From the NCBI GenBank assembly GCA_025201765.1, contig MU623557.1, positions 1 through 40,440 of the forward strand: a stretch of 40,440 bases of DNA. Reading direction: 5' to 3'. The notes under the pieces were generated by a model, which was given only the letters and a program-made list of their open reading frames with translations, did no database searches and had not been told where the DNA came from. The stretch's first letter is position 1. The number at the start of each line of letters is the position of its first letter. Of the stretch, positions 20,338 through 31,656 are shown one piece after another. The stretch is from Daldinia sp. FL1419 (Eukaryota; Ascomycota; Sordariomycetes; Xylariales; Hypoxylaceae). Both the position numbers and the translations under genes were made by a program.

Positions 20338-22365
20338 ATGCGGCCCTGCACAACAGTAACGCCGCGACTGTGTCTCCTAAGAACTAGACTTACAGCCCGT
20401 CCTGTTTTTAGCTTATCGCAATTTTCACCTCAGTCCCTCGTCTTCAACTCTCGCCACACTCATATGCCCCAAGTTGGAGCCAGTATACGTCTTCAATATA
20501 AATCTACCAAGAGTAGGAGTAGATCCAAGTCTCAAAGCGATATTGATGCTCCTTTGAGCGCCGCGGACGTTATACGTATGATAAAAGAGCCAAATTTTCA
20601 AGGGATGGCTTCATCAGACGAACAAGTGAAGATGGAAAACCAGCAACAAGGGCCAGGACCTAATCATGGCAAAAGACCGTTCCACCATGAAAAGCCTAAG
20701 GGGGGAATGAGGAAGGACAATAAGAAAAATCAAAAAAAGGTGCGGAAGAGGGAGAGAGACATGAAGACTGGCTCTTCGGAGGAAATCTTGGCTATCGACG
20801 TGCAAAATCTAATCAAGTCTCTTAATCGAGATAATGACGGTGGGGAAGAAGGAGAGAACGATGCGCCAAAGCCAGAAACTGAAAGTATTCCAGAAGAGGG
20901 CTCCGAAATCGAAGTTAAGGTTGTCGAGCTTGCATCAACGGGAGAGGGTCTAGCCTTACATAAAGACTCCAAGCGCGTTTACGTCGTGCCGTTCTCAGTA
21001 CCAGGTGATATCGTCAAGGCGAAAGTGTACCGCCACCTAAGCCAAGAGGGCTACACCGTGACGGATTATATCTCCGTCGTATCGCCATCCGCCTCCCGTG
21101 ACGACAGTCGTATTCAGTGCAAATACTTTGCGACATGCTCGGGATGCCAATTCCAGATGTTGGACTACGCCGACCAGTTGAAACACAAGAAGAGCATCGT
21201 CGAGAAGGCCTTTCGTCACTTCTCTCAGCTTCCTCCGGAGCTTATCCCCGCTATCCAGGACACTATCGGTAGCCCGCTTCAATACGGCTACCGTACCAAA
21301 TTAACGCCGCACTTCGATGCTCCTCTGGGCTGGCGCAGATCGAAGGTGCCTCACAAGAGCTGCCCCCCTATCGGCTTCATGCTTAAGGGCAAGCGCGACA
21401 CCTTAGATATCGAGGACTGTCCTATTAGCACCGACGCTGTGCGCCTCGGGATGAAGAACGAACGCGCGCGCATGGCGGTCGAGTATGGAAAGTACACTCG
21501 AGGTGCCACAATTCTTCTGCGCGAAAGCACCAAGCGTATTCCAAAGAAACAGACTGATACCCAAGGACCATCTTCACTAGATGGAACGAGGGCAAAATCA
21601 CCATCGCCCTCGCTACCTGAGAACTCTGTGGTTCGAGTCGAAACAGAAGAATACACAGACCTCAAGACCTATGTGACGGACAACAACGCCACGTCAACCG
21701 AGTACGTCGGGCCCTACGTCTTCCACAACCCAGCCGGATCATTCTTCCAAAACAACAACTCCATCCTCCTCCCCTTCACCGACTACATCCGGCAACACAT
21801 TCTCCCCCCTTCTTCCTCCCCCGCCTCCCCCGAAATCAAATACCTCATCGACGCATACTCCGGCTCCGGTCTATTCACCATAACATTGTCATCCCTATTC
21901 AGCGGCGGTAGCGTCGGCATCGATATCAGCGCAGCTTCGATCAACTACGCCTCTCGCAACGCCGCGGCGAATAATCTTCCCCCCTCGCGCGCCAAGTTCA
22001 TCGCCGCGGATGCGAAGGACTTGTTTACGGCTGATTTGCGCAAGGCGTATCCTGGCGACCAGACGGTCGTCGTGCTTGACCCTCCGCGAAAGGGCTGTGA
22101 CGAAGATTTCCTCAACCAGCTGATGCGCTTTGCGCCCCGAAGGGTCGTGTACGTTAGTTGTAATGTGCACACGCAGGCGCGTGATGTTGGGGTCCTAGTT
22201 CGTGGACTTGAGAGCGAAGGGGGCGCACAGGCTGAGGAAATGGTTGATGCTGGGGGGGAGAAAAAGGGCACGAGGTACGCGATTGAAAGTCTACGTGGAT
22301 TTGACTTCTTCCCGCAGACTGGACATGTTGAGGGCGTTGCTGTTCTAAACAGGGTAGACGAGTAA
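20338..22365 (+). CDS. trm2: tRNA (uracil-5-)-methyltransferase Trm2 (RumA/TrmA family)
   Basis: A single exon of 675 residues. Trm2 uses S-adenosylmethionine to methylate U54 of tRNA to ribothymidine. An Arg/Ser-rich N-terminus suggests a mitochondrial-targeting option, and a long Lys/Arg-rich linker spans about 70-150. A TRAM RNA-binding domain occupies about 195-255 (VKVVELASTGEGLALH). Next are cysteines of the family (CKYFATCSGC at 261-270, and EDCPIS near 361). The Rossmann methyltransferase then shows DAYSGSGLF (about 505), DPPRKGCD (about 581) and the catalytic Cys in YVSCNVH (about 607). All key residues are present. A Pro/Ser-rich insertion lies near 400-430. In yeast the homologue has also been linked to a nuclease activity, which the sequence does not address. 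Convergent with she4. Confidence 0.92.
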   Translation: MRPCTTVTPRLCLLRTRLTARPVFSLSQFSPQSLVFNSRHTHMPQVGASIRLQYKSTKSRSRSKSQSDIDAPLSAADVIRMIKEPNFQGMASSDEQVKMENQQQGPGPNHGKRPFHHEKPKGGMRKDNKKNQKKVRKRERDMKTGSSEEILAIDVQNLIKSLNRDNDGGEEGENDAPKPETESIPEEGSEIEVKVVELASTGEGLALHKDSKRVYVVPFSVPGDIVKAKVYRHLSQEGYTVTDYISVVSPSASRDDSRIQCKYFATCSGCQFQMLDYADQLKHKKSIVEKAFRHFSQLPPELIPAIQDTIGSPLQYGYRTKLTPHFDAPLGWRRSKVPHKSCPPIGFMLKGKRDTLDIEDCPISTDAVRLGMKNERARMAVEYGKYTRGATILLRESTKRIPKKQTDTQGPSSLDGTRAKSPSPSLPENSVVRVETEEYTDLKTYVTDNNATSTEYVGPYVFHNPAGSFFQNNNSILLPFTDYIRQHILPPSSSPASPEIKYLIDAYSGSGLFTITLSSLFSGGSVGIDISAASINYASRNAAANNLPPSRAKFIAADAKDLFTADLRKAYPGDQTVVVLDPPRKGCDEDFLNQLMRFAPRRVVYVSCNVHTQARDVGVLVRGLESEGGAQAEEMVDAGGEKKGTRYAIESLRGFDFFPQTGHVEGVAVLNRVDE

Positions 22366-22678
22366 ATCTATTGGTATTTGGCTGGCATTTAAGACGTCGG
22401 GGGGATAGGGGTAAAATGCTCACGCCAGGGCGCCATTGTATCATAGAAGAGCCTTATTCGCAAAATTATATCTACGCGAATTTAAAGCATGCCATCGATA
22501 GAAATTTGGGTTAAAAAGGTGCAGAAACCAGCGTATTACTATAAATGAGGTATGGATAAATCGATCCGAAAAATTCAAACTGAGTGTTCTGTCCACGGCG
22601 ATTATATTCAGTATTTCATCATTCGTACGCACAAATTTTGCAGCGCACAACCATTGGCAGCTTCCATTTCCCTGGGCC
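22366..22678. other. Convergent 3' region between trm2 and she4
   Basis: A 313-bp spacer between two convergent stop codons with no gene signal. Both 3' untranslated regions must lie here, so overlapping transcripts are likely. Confidence 0.4.
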
Positions 22679-24897
22679 TTAGTCCTGATTATCAAGTAAA
22701 ACCTTTAGAGCCTGAACAGTAACCTCAACAACCTCAGACCGCCGACTACTTTTCGCACACTCCTTCAAAACCTCGACCCCGTTCTTCTCCCGAATTTCCT
22801 TCCGTGCCATCTTACCTGCTTCCCCTTCACACGCCACCATGTTGTAGACGATGAATACGCCTCTGTGCCGTAGATCCTCGCTCTTCTCACTACAGAGACC
22901 CAAAATCGCGTCCACCCCGCGCGGCCTCTTGACAATGCTAGTTACAACAGTGTCATAGGAAGTAAGAGATGCCAAAGCACCACCAGCGGCGCTTCTAGTC
23001 CCTTCATCCTCCGCATCCGCAAGCGCGAGAAGAATGTGCAATCGATTAGCGGCTTGTGGGTTATCGCCCGCGTACTGAGCAATACCCTCAACAGACTGCA
23101 TTAAGTTACAGACCAATTCGACGGCAGCCTTGGATACTAGATTATTGGATGATAACATCAGCTCTTCGATTTGAGGCCAAGCATTGCGGATAATCGTCAC
23201 CCGCGTATCATCATCCGTAGACGCCAAGTTGGTGAGTGCCATCAGCGCCTCAAACGTCGGCAAAAGATCTCGAGTTTCGGCTGCAGGGTCAATGCTAAGT
23301 AAATAGATGAGGGGCCGAATTGCAGAATTCTGCGGGCGAGCGCGCGTCCCGCCAAATACGAGAGCTGGGTTTGTGCTGATTAGTATACGAGCGAGTGCCT
23401 GGGATGCTGTTCGTTTGGCTTGCGACTCCGAATCTGGCAGAGCTGAGGCAGCCGCAATCAGGAGATTGACAGCTCCTTGCTGAGAAAGCTGACCTCGTAA
23501 GCTAGTCGTAACTGACAATGCAGAGATAATCGACACGATGAGATTAAGCGAGGCAATCGAACCGTGTCTGCTATGAGTAACTAAAACTGGCACGATGCCT
23601 GCTTCAAAAACTCGTTTACACCGCTCCGAGACGTGGTCGTCATCGTTAAGGGGATTTGGAGCTGCCAGTTTTCCAGCTGCATTAGCGTACGCTTTCAGTT
23701 GAGTCATCTTCTTTTCCTCCTCGGATTGTACTGGCTGGTAGCGAGTTAGGTTTACAAAGATGCTTAGAGCTCCGTACGTAAGTGGCGATTTTGCAGGTGC
23801 ATCACTCAAAATCTTAACAAGAGCTTTTAAAAGCTCTTTGTTATGCGCGACCTCCTCCTTAATTTGGGGTTGGATTGTTGTATAAGCCAAGCCCTCTACC
23901 GCATGCTTCTTACCGCTCTCCGGATCTTTCAAAATCATCGTACTAAACATTTTCGAGAGGTCCTCGATACTGGTGTTCGCTTGTTGTATTCTATTTTCGG
24001 ATTCTTCTGTCGTCTGTTGCGCCGACGATGGCACCGCCTGAAACCTTCAGGTCAGCCCAACTCCATTCCTCACCTCACCGGTCACTTCCACTCGAGATGT
24101 TCGAATGCGGGCGGTGACGCGAGCGGAAGCTTCAGTGTGCCTACCCTCAATTTTGCTAATATGACTGCGGCTAGGTTTTGTACCGCTTCAGAGTGCCTCC
24201 TCATGGCGATTGAGCCTTCCGATATTTGAATTTCAGGATCCGCCGTGTAAGTAAGCCTGGCCAACTCATTCGGGTCCTGGTCGACGACCTCTTCTAACCA
24301 GTCAGCACAATACTTCTGGATAGCCTCGCGGCACTGTCCATTCATAGAAGCAGCATTAAGCATTTCCAAACATGCCGTCTCGACCTTTCTGCTCTTCCAC
24401 TTTCGCCGCATCAAGGGATCCAAAGTAGGTAAAAAGCCTTCGCTGAGGAATATGTCAGCCGTTACGTCCGGGGCGATGGGGAACACGGCAGCGGCGACGC
24501 AAAATGCGACGATAAAGTCGTCGTAGGTTCCTCTTTGGACTCGATCGAAAAAGAATTTGCGAAGAGCCTCGTTCCCTTTGCTTCCAGCTGCCTTAAGATA
24601 GGCCGAAGCACTTAAAACGGCGTGACCACGGACTGAATCAGCCTGTCTCATATCGAGATAGCCGAGTATGGTATCAACACATACATCATCGATCACGTCG
24701 CAGATAGACTGGCTTTTGTTTTTTGCCTGGGTATCGTCATTTAACATTTTGGTAAGATGGTCAAGTTCGCGACAAGTGTCTTCATCTTCTTGGCCTCCTT
24801 CCATTAATCGAGCCAGGATAAGCTGCGTCTGTTCCACGTTGCTCAACTTGGCCATTTCCTCACGATTAGAAGTGAGGTCAATAGGAGATTCGTCCAT
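22679..24897 (-). CDS. she4: She4/UNC-45-type myosin chaperone (UCS protein)
   Basis: Two exons (24897-24145 and 24037-22679) encode about 703 residues. UCS proteins fold and stabilise myosin motor domains and so support actomyosin functions such as endocytosis and polarised transport. The protein is almost entirely helical, with armadillo-like repeats. The C-terminal two thirds show typical repeats (GALSIFVNLTRYQP, FEALMALTNLAS, KAAVELVCNLM, GGALASLTSYD, YNMVACEGEAG). There is no N-terminal TPR domain, as in fungal members and unlike animal UNC-45. The intron (24038-24144, 107 bp, GTAGGC...TTTCAG) joins two long frames in phase 0. The donor is my best choice among few, since the unspliced frame stops at 24082. 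The start is the only early ATG. Convergent with trm2 and divergent from tfb4. Confidence 0.8.
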
Positions 24898-26717
24898 TAT
24901 AATCCCGGGTTTGATATTAGGTATCGTTATAACTTGTTGATGAAGCGTGTTAGGAGCAACTGATGTGAGCGAAACAAGGGGATTTAAGAATATTTGACGA
25001 GACTTTATAGAAATGTGTCTTTGGCGGAATAACGGAATTAAAAATAATCTAGTGGCGTGTTGAGGGGCTTATACTTCGTCAACGGTCAATGCCTAGCTAT
25101 TGGGGTGGTATTCTTGAGTCTTGGGTAGTAGTTAGTACAATAATGAAACAGCTGACTGGGCTTTGGCATAAGACTAAGAGAAGTGTAAATGGGTAAGGCT
25201 ACGATGGGGATGATATTAAATAGTCGGAATGTGAGTTCTAAACGAAGAGACTAACTTTCTCATCGGTTAGGGACGCTTTTCCATGGGCTTGGTGATAGAA
25301 CACGAGTAATGGGTCAGATGTTGGACTCGTGACGAAATATGAAAGCGGTTCAGATACAAAGAAAAAAACATCACACACCTAGACCTCTTCTCACCTACCT
25401 ATGTAAGCTTGTGATCAGATATGATTGAATCTTCGTCGTGATTCGCTGCAAGTACAGCCGCGAAGGATTTTGGCTTAGCATTAAATTCCAGACTAGAAGA
25501 TCTTAAGGCTGCCCTCTTGAAGCTACTGGTAGCCCTTTCAAGGTTTCGAAACGGACGGATCGTTGGTGAAATTTACTCACATGAACCACACTAAATCGAT
25601 GGGGTATCAGTCGCTGCAACCTAATTTAGACCCAAGTCGTATAGGATTGATATATATAAGGCAAAGCGCAGAACCGCTGGGGAGGAAGCGAAGTTGGCTA
25701 GAATGGTCCGTTTGGGGTATGTAACGTGCCGTAAGGAGCAATATTCCCATGGAGTTTTGTAGGGTGAGAAAAAAAGGCGTGGGGTGCCAACGACTTACAA
25801 CTATTTATCGATACCTTGAAATACCTAGCTAAGTAGAACAAGATGGGATTGCCTTTAAGCAAACACACGGGGGATACGATCTAACCGCAGGAGATCAAGT
25901 TGAAGCGTTGGGGCGATGACGATAGTTCAAATGTGAGACATGTAAGCTTATAAAATAAAATAGAGCAAGATAGAAATTTAAAAAAGTCTAGGCTTCAAAG
26001 CATACTTTATTCAAGAGATGGAAGTTAGGAAACGTTCGTACATTCCGTACCACATTTGCTGAAAATACCCCGCTAAGGTTTGTAAAACGCCAATAGGGTT
26101 ATCGAAACTTTTTGCGCCTGATAAAGTAGCTGCAGGGGTTCCGTAAGATCTGCTCAACAATGACGTCTACCTATTGCATGTAGCCAGTACCATGTACATA
26201 TATCAAAGTATTGAATATTAGTCATGTGAGCAGGCGTTTTTGTTAGTGGGTGATTTCTTCCCCGGCTTGGCACGGCATTGAAACGCAGGCGCGTGTTGTG
26301 ATACAACTCTAAGGCGGGTCCCTCTCGGTGAGCTCGGTAAAGGATTACCTACATGTAGCTAAGCCAGGTACATCCATGCCTGTACTCATGTACATACCTA
26401 TCTCACATCAATGGAATTCTCCAGTCAGCTCTTATCAATTCGTTATCAATCTTTTCATACCAGTCTGGAATTTCGATACTCATCCCGTCAATAACTCATC
26501 TTCGCCATACTATTAATTATCAATTCCCATATCAAACCGAGCTACAATATCACCCATGAATTTAACCCTTTCTCCTCGTACCATTGGACTCGGAATTACG
26601 AAAATTTGAACAATAGAATAACTAATTATTCAAAGGAGGCGGCCTCGGAGCCCCTTCTTCTCTCTTTCTCATGTCGTAAAACTTTCCCTAATAGGTTGAA
26701 ATAAAAGAGACGGCACG
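24898..26717. other. Long 1.8-kb gene-free divergent spacer
   Basis: This separates the she4 and tfb4 start codons. I found no frame with an ATG, splice sites and family similarity. Mixed composition without strong repeats or AT-richness argues against a RIP relic. A TATATATAAGG motif lies at about 25651-25661. The final 350 bp contain ACAT/GTAC-rich promoter-like sequence. An untranslated RNA could be present, but nothing in the sequence proves it. Confidence 0.3.
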
Positions 26718-27863
26718 ATGAACCGCATCGACGCATCGGAGCACTATAATGAGGCCGCCTCTACCACAAGCCAAATACCGTCGCTCCTCACAATCGTGGT
26801 AGATACTAATCCACGCGCATGGGCCGCCATCGCCGACCTTCTCCCCATCTCCAAGGCCCTGGCCAACCTGCTTGTCTTCGTCAACGCTCATCTTGCCTTT
26901 GGCAACGACAGCCATGTCGCCATACTCGCCGCACATCCCAACCGCGCCGTTTGGCTTTACCCGAAGTCTCCCAATCCCGATTTCAAGGCATCGTCTTCGC
27001 GCTCTAATGGTGACGTTGAAATGACTGATATAGACGGAAAACAGGATGGAGCCTCGACTATAGAACCAGGCGGCTCAGGGGATAAGTTCCCTTTATTCGC
27101 CCAGGTCGAGACTTCTATCTTAACCTCCCTACGATCCCTCATCGACAGCACCACACCCTCCGATCTCAATCCGACGACCCTAGTATCAGGAGCTCTCACA
27201 CTAGCTTTATCCTACATCCACAAGATGTCGCACGCCCTCGAGCCAACGAAGACGTCCTCGGACCCCGCGAATCCGACATCCACCGGGGCTAACTCCTCAC
27301 CCGCCGGATCCTCCATTACTACATTACATTCGCGCATTCTCGTACTCTCCGTCTCGGACTCGGAGCCAGCGCAGTACATCCCAACTATGAATGCTGTCTT
27401 CGCGGCCTCGCACGCGCGCATCCCAATAGATACATTATCCCTCTACGGAACGCCCACATTTCTCCAACAAGCTGCTTTTATAACAGAAGGCACTTTCCTC
27501 TCCGCAGCCTCGAATCCGCGTGGCCTGCTCTCATACTTAATGTTCGGGTTCCTCGCCGACGCCGAGGCTCGACGGTCCCTCGTTACACCCACTCAAGACT
27601 CTGTGGATTTCCGCGCGGCGTGTTTCTGCCACCGCAACGTCGTCGATACTGGTTTCGTTTGCAGCATCTGCCTGAGCATATTTTGCTCTGTGCCTGAAAA
27701 CGCCGAGTGTCTGACCTGCGGTACCAAATTGGCCCTCGGCGGTTATGGTGCTAAACCCGCCGTCGCACCTCGTAAAAAGAAGAAGAAGAAAGCTCGCATC
27801 AATGGTTCGGGGGGCAGAGAAGACACGGGTAGTGCCACGGGGACACCTGCCCCTAGCGGCTAA
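26718..27863 (+). CDS. tfb4: TFIIH core subunit Tfb4 (p34)
   Basis: A single exon of 381 residues. Tfb4 is a core subunit of TFIIH, which opens promoters for RNA polymerase II and opens damaged DNA in nucleotide excision repair. A von Willebrand A-like domain fills about 20-280, beginning SLLTIVVDTNPRAWA and containing NLLVFVNAHLAFGNDSHVA. An Asp/Ser/Gly-rich insertion near 95-125 and another near 175-200 are typical of filamentous fungi. The C-terminal C4 zinc module at about 303-336 keeps its cysteines (CFCH, CSIC, FC, CLTCG). The protein ends in a lysine run and a Gly/Thr/Ser tail. The start ATG follows CACG and is the first in frame. Convergent with the threonine aspartase gene. Confidence 0.92.
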   Translation: MNRIDASEHYNEAASTTSQIPSLLTIVVDTNPRAWAAIADLLPISKALANLLVFVNAHLAFGNDSHVAILAAHPNRAVWLYPKSPNPDFKASSSRSNGDVEMTDIDGKQDGASTIEPGGSGDKFPLFAQVETSILTSLRSLIDSTTPSDLNPTTLVSGALTLALSYIHKMSHALEPTKTSSDPANPTSTGANSSPAGSSITTLHSRILVLSVSDSEPAQYIPTMNAVFAASHARIPIDTLSLYGTPTFLQQAAFITEGTFLSAASNPRGLLSYLMFGFLADAEARRSLVTPTQDSVDFRAACFCHRNVVDTGFVCSICLSIFCSVPENAECLTCGTKLALGGYGAKPAVAPRKKKKKKARINGSGGREDTGSATGTPAPSG

Positions 27864-28429
27864 GAGGGAGTCGCGCGAGTCTTGTTTACTGTACTATTAT
27901 CTCATCATTACATGGTAGCGACCTGGTTGTATCGCAATGGGTTGGAGTTTGCATAGACGGAGTCGTCACTGGTATGGGACAGAATATCACGATTTAAAAG
28001 CATAGGCGTAGTGAAAAAGCAGTCAACTTAGGCGTGCTCTAAATTTCTGTACCACTTATACTCTATTCATACTGATAAAGTGATTCCACTGCTAGCATCA
28101 CCCATGCAATCCCATTAATCCAAGGATTTCCGTTTAGATCCCAGTCTTGGGCCGACTGCAATTTTTGAGGATCACTGTCTCTAAAAGACAACAATCCCGC
28201 CGAACACAAGACCGAGGGTAAATGTAACAGGTAGCTATTCAGGGGTATCTCGAAAATGCTGGTTACGACGCACCACAATCTATTTCGAGCTTAGGTACAA
28301 GAAGGATAAGAATATTGCGACTGTTAGAAACATATCAGGGTTGGAGGATAGGTGAGCGGTCAGGTGCGACGTGTAAAGCGGAGGAGCCTTGAGAGAATCC
28401 CTCGGATATTGGCGTCCGATATAGCCAAC
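27864..28429. other. Convergent 3' region between tfb4 and the threonine aspartase gene
   Basis: A 566-bp spacer. A minus-strand frame at 28063-28278 lacks an ATG and any clear splice partner. Its hydrophobic C-terminus may be chance. Both 3' untranslated regions are expected here. Confidence 0.35.
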
Positions 28430-30338
28430 TTATAAATGAATCTTACGGCCTCCTTGTGTGATACGACCTAGGCCAGAGCTTCCTTCCTTGCCGCGCGACA
28501 TAACGCATGCTGGCTGGATATCATTAGAACCCATCGAGGCCAGAGCGAATGAATCGGTGTTGTGAGCAAAATATAAATAATAGCCCCTTGGTCCTTTTTT
28601 AACCGCCATAACACCAATAGCTCCGGTCGATGGAGAGTATTTGACACCTGGGTGCTCCTGGAAGTCATTGGCAATGAAGTTTTGGAGAATGGAGCTCTCG
28701 TCCTCCTCGGCTACATCTCTTCCGCCAGGCCCACGACGTGTACCTTGATATATCCGCTCGGCACATTTTTGGGATGCCATTGTGGTAGCCATATGTTCAC
28801 CTGTACCGCTTGCGACGGCAGCGACGGCCACACCGTCTTGGTCCTTATCGTCAATTGGAACAACGGCTGTTCCAATCCCCACCAAGGCAGCCGGGCCAAT
28901 TCGTCCCCGATGTTTCATACCAATACCACCTGAGGATGACCCAGCAGCGATTTTTCCAGTCATATCGATTGCAATTGCGCCTACTGTATCGGTGATTTTA
29001 TCCTCTTTTTCATAGTTCCTATGGTCATGTACGGTCCCGATTAGTGGCGACGTACCAGAACATGACGTCGTTGTAGTGACGAGAACTGGCCTAGTTTGAG
29101 GCGTAAAAGGATCTGCGGAGGCTTCTGGACTAGTACCATCGTGAAGGCCTGCCCCAGTCATATCGTGGGATATTGACGTACTGGAGGTTGACTTTAGGGA
29201 CTCATTACTCTGGTCAGGGCTGAACCGCGGACGCTTCGGAGCGGGAGATGGTATCTCCCCGGTCTTAGTTTTTGAACCTGAAGGGGCTGCCAAGAAGTTA
29301 AGCGGGCTACGTTCGACATGGGCTTTGGGTGGGATTTGATCAAGATCGTTTTTTATTAGTACGGGTATTTCATTATTCCCTGACGAGGAAGGCGATGCTG
29401 GAGAATCTGGCTGGCCTTCATTCCACGTCCCTGTCAGTATAGCGGTAGTGTGGTCGGGGTGCGCAATTTTACTGATTTCGTTGTTATGATTGTTGTCGAA
29501 AGCCTTGTCGTAAGCGCTGGACGCGGGAGGCAGAGATATTCTGCCCTCTGCACGCCTCAATTCCTCCTGCCATCTAATATGACGGTCTCTAGCGTTTCTC
29601 GACACGAGCCATTGATTGGGAACCAACAACATGCCCGATTCCTGCGCAAATTCTTTGGCACCTTCTCCGATGAGAAGATTCGGAGGAACGCGCCGTAATG
29701 AAAGGGGCTTGTTACTCGACAAGAGAATCATCTTGGCTAAAGAAATTGGGTTCCTGATATCTATGTGCCGAAATTGTAAGCAGATACAGCCACAAAGCTA
29801 TTGCTAATCAACTTACTAGGAACTGCACCACAAGCTCCGCTGCGGCCAAAATGATCGACTAACGTGGCGTCACATTCTACCGTCCCATCGATTGCTAGGT
29901 TGCTCCCATACCCTGCGTTGGTAATTTCTTTGTCCTCGAGGGTTTTTATAGCGGCCTCGACGGCATCGACAGCCGAATGACCTGACCGCAGGAGTTTGAT
30001 GCTCCGACGAGCAGCCCTACTTGACGTCAAAACCCCAAGAATCAAGGAGCGATTTACTGTAAGGCTTACTCGCTACAGGCTTCCATGTGCAGACCCTCGT
30101 TGGCAACGCTATGGTACCCAGCTCCGGCATGAATAAATATGGCTGCCACAGGAAATCTCTTTCGCTTTCCCCAGCGATCCATGGCCCCATCCATAGAAAC
30201 GATGGTATCACCTTCCAAATGGGAGATGGTTCCATGATGCCCGGTAATGCAGGGCAGACCGTCAATAACGTCGTCGTCTCCAATATCATCTTCATCCCAC
30301 GACGGGTTAGCGTTATCCTGGAGTTCTCCAGGATCCAT
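28430..30338 (-). CDS. tasp1: Threonine aspartase (taspase 1-like, N-terminal nucleophile hydrolase)
   Basis: Three exons (30338-30070, 30016-29817, 29760-28430) encode 599 residues. The family shares the asparaginase/taspase fold: a proenzyme cleaves itself and exposes a Thr nucleophile. Motifs are IFIHAGAGYHS (near 77), SGHSAVDAVEAAIKTLED, NAGYGSNL and DGTVECDA in the alpha part. The presumed nucleophile is Thr415 in ITDTVGAIAID, followed by SSSGGIGMKHRGRIGP. A low-complexity, Ser/Pro-rich insertion of about 120 residues precedes the cleavage point, as in other fungal members. Introns are 53 bp (GTAAGC...AAGTAG) and 56 bp (GTAAGT...ACATAG), both forced by frame. The first has tandem acceptors three bases apart. 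I start at ATG 30338 because the frame upstream has no ATG. Substrates in fungi are unknown. Confidence 0.85.
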
Positions 30339-31656
30339 ATTATATTTAAGGCCTAGGATACAATCCAAAACGCCCAAATTCGTTCGAAAATAAGTTCCTG
30401 CTCTCTAGTTTATATATAAATAGGTAATTTGATGTGTTGGTGTTCCTGGGCTCTCGCTCAAGTGCCAAGTTACGCGATAGCTAGTTTTCATCCGGGGTTT
30501 TTTGGCTAGGACAGTTATGAGACGAAAAGCATTTGTTATCGAATAGGTATAGGGAGTTGTTAAAATATCGTGACCCGTGATGCCAAGCAGAAAGATAGTA
30601 TAAACAACCGACCCGGACGAGGTATCATGCCAAGTGTCCAAATGACAAGCGATGGGAACAGAAAACCCAATACCGAGTAATCAGTGTTAAGTAACGATAG
30701 TAGAGCAACAGATCTCAATGCAGAAAATCTAATGCCTATAAAAGTGTGTAAAAGTATAAGTAGGGAGATTCAAAGGAAACGGAGTAAGCTATAGAGAAGA
30801 TAGGGTGAGGATTAGAAGTAGATACCTCCGTAGTAATTAATCTGCCCAGGCAGTGAAAGAGATATTTGGCAATATCGAGACGGTTATAAAATTCTGGAAA
30901 CTGGAGCCGGCAATTAGTAAAAGAGGCAAGTTCAGTGATTGAAATAAGTTGAGATACTAAAATAATAAGACACAGGCGCAGATAACGCGCTTACTACCCG
31001 CGAGTATATGCACACGTTGGGAACGCTCTTTCCTCTAAGATAAAAGGATGACGATTTATTCAGATGTCGTACCTACTTCAACTTTCACCATCATCTCACT
31101 TTAGTGTACCTGGGTACTTTCCTGAATTCGACCCGTCAAGCTTAGGTAACGTTATTCTCTCCTCCCGTTTATTATTTACAAGACTCAAAATATGTACTAA
31201 GAATTTAAATCACTCATAAGAACGGCATCTATGTTAAGTAAAAATAGAGAAACTGGGGCGAATAGAAATATCTAGGTCTCAAAAAGTATATAAATTCATT
31301 GTGCTTAGCTCGAAGGTCTTGTCGGACAAGGATTGGTGCTTCCTCCGCATTGGAACGCAGGGTTTCCAGCTCTGTACCTCCTAACTCAGCCGCACTTATA
31401 GCTGGGAGGTACGTATTGGCCCCACCCGCCAGCTTCCAAGTCCCACATGTAGGTTCACGCACAGCCACACTGTACCTAGCAACCTAACCTCACGATAGGC
31501 ACGTAATTTCAACCTTCCAGCCTACATCATCGCCAACCATCTTCAACAGCTGCTCCGCTGGTTATCTCACCACCATAACCAAGCTTCTTCTATTTCCACC
31601 GTGCCAAGCTTCGATTCGAGTTTCTACGCAGCTTGCGTAGCTTCTATACCTTTAAA
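30339..31656. promoter_or_regulatory. Divergent promoter region of the aspartase and arp3 genes
   Basis: A 1.3-kb spacer without a convincing gene. Small frames at 30405-30641 and 31229-31468 have no supporting context. The last 150 bp before arp3 (about 31500-31655) are strongly pyrimidine- and CAA-rich, as in leaders of highly expressed fungal genes. Confidence 0.35.

Noticed and set aside
28063..28278. 71-codon minus-strand frame between tfb4 and the aspartase gene
   Set aside because: No ATG at its start and no supporting splice sites; it lies in a shared 3' region.
30339..30377. Upstream extension of the threonine aspartase
   Set aside because: The frame has no ATG before 30338.
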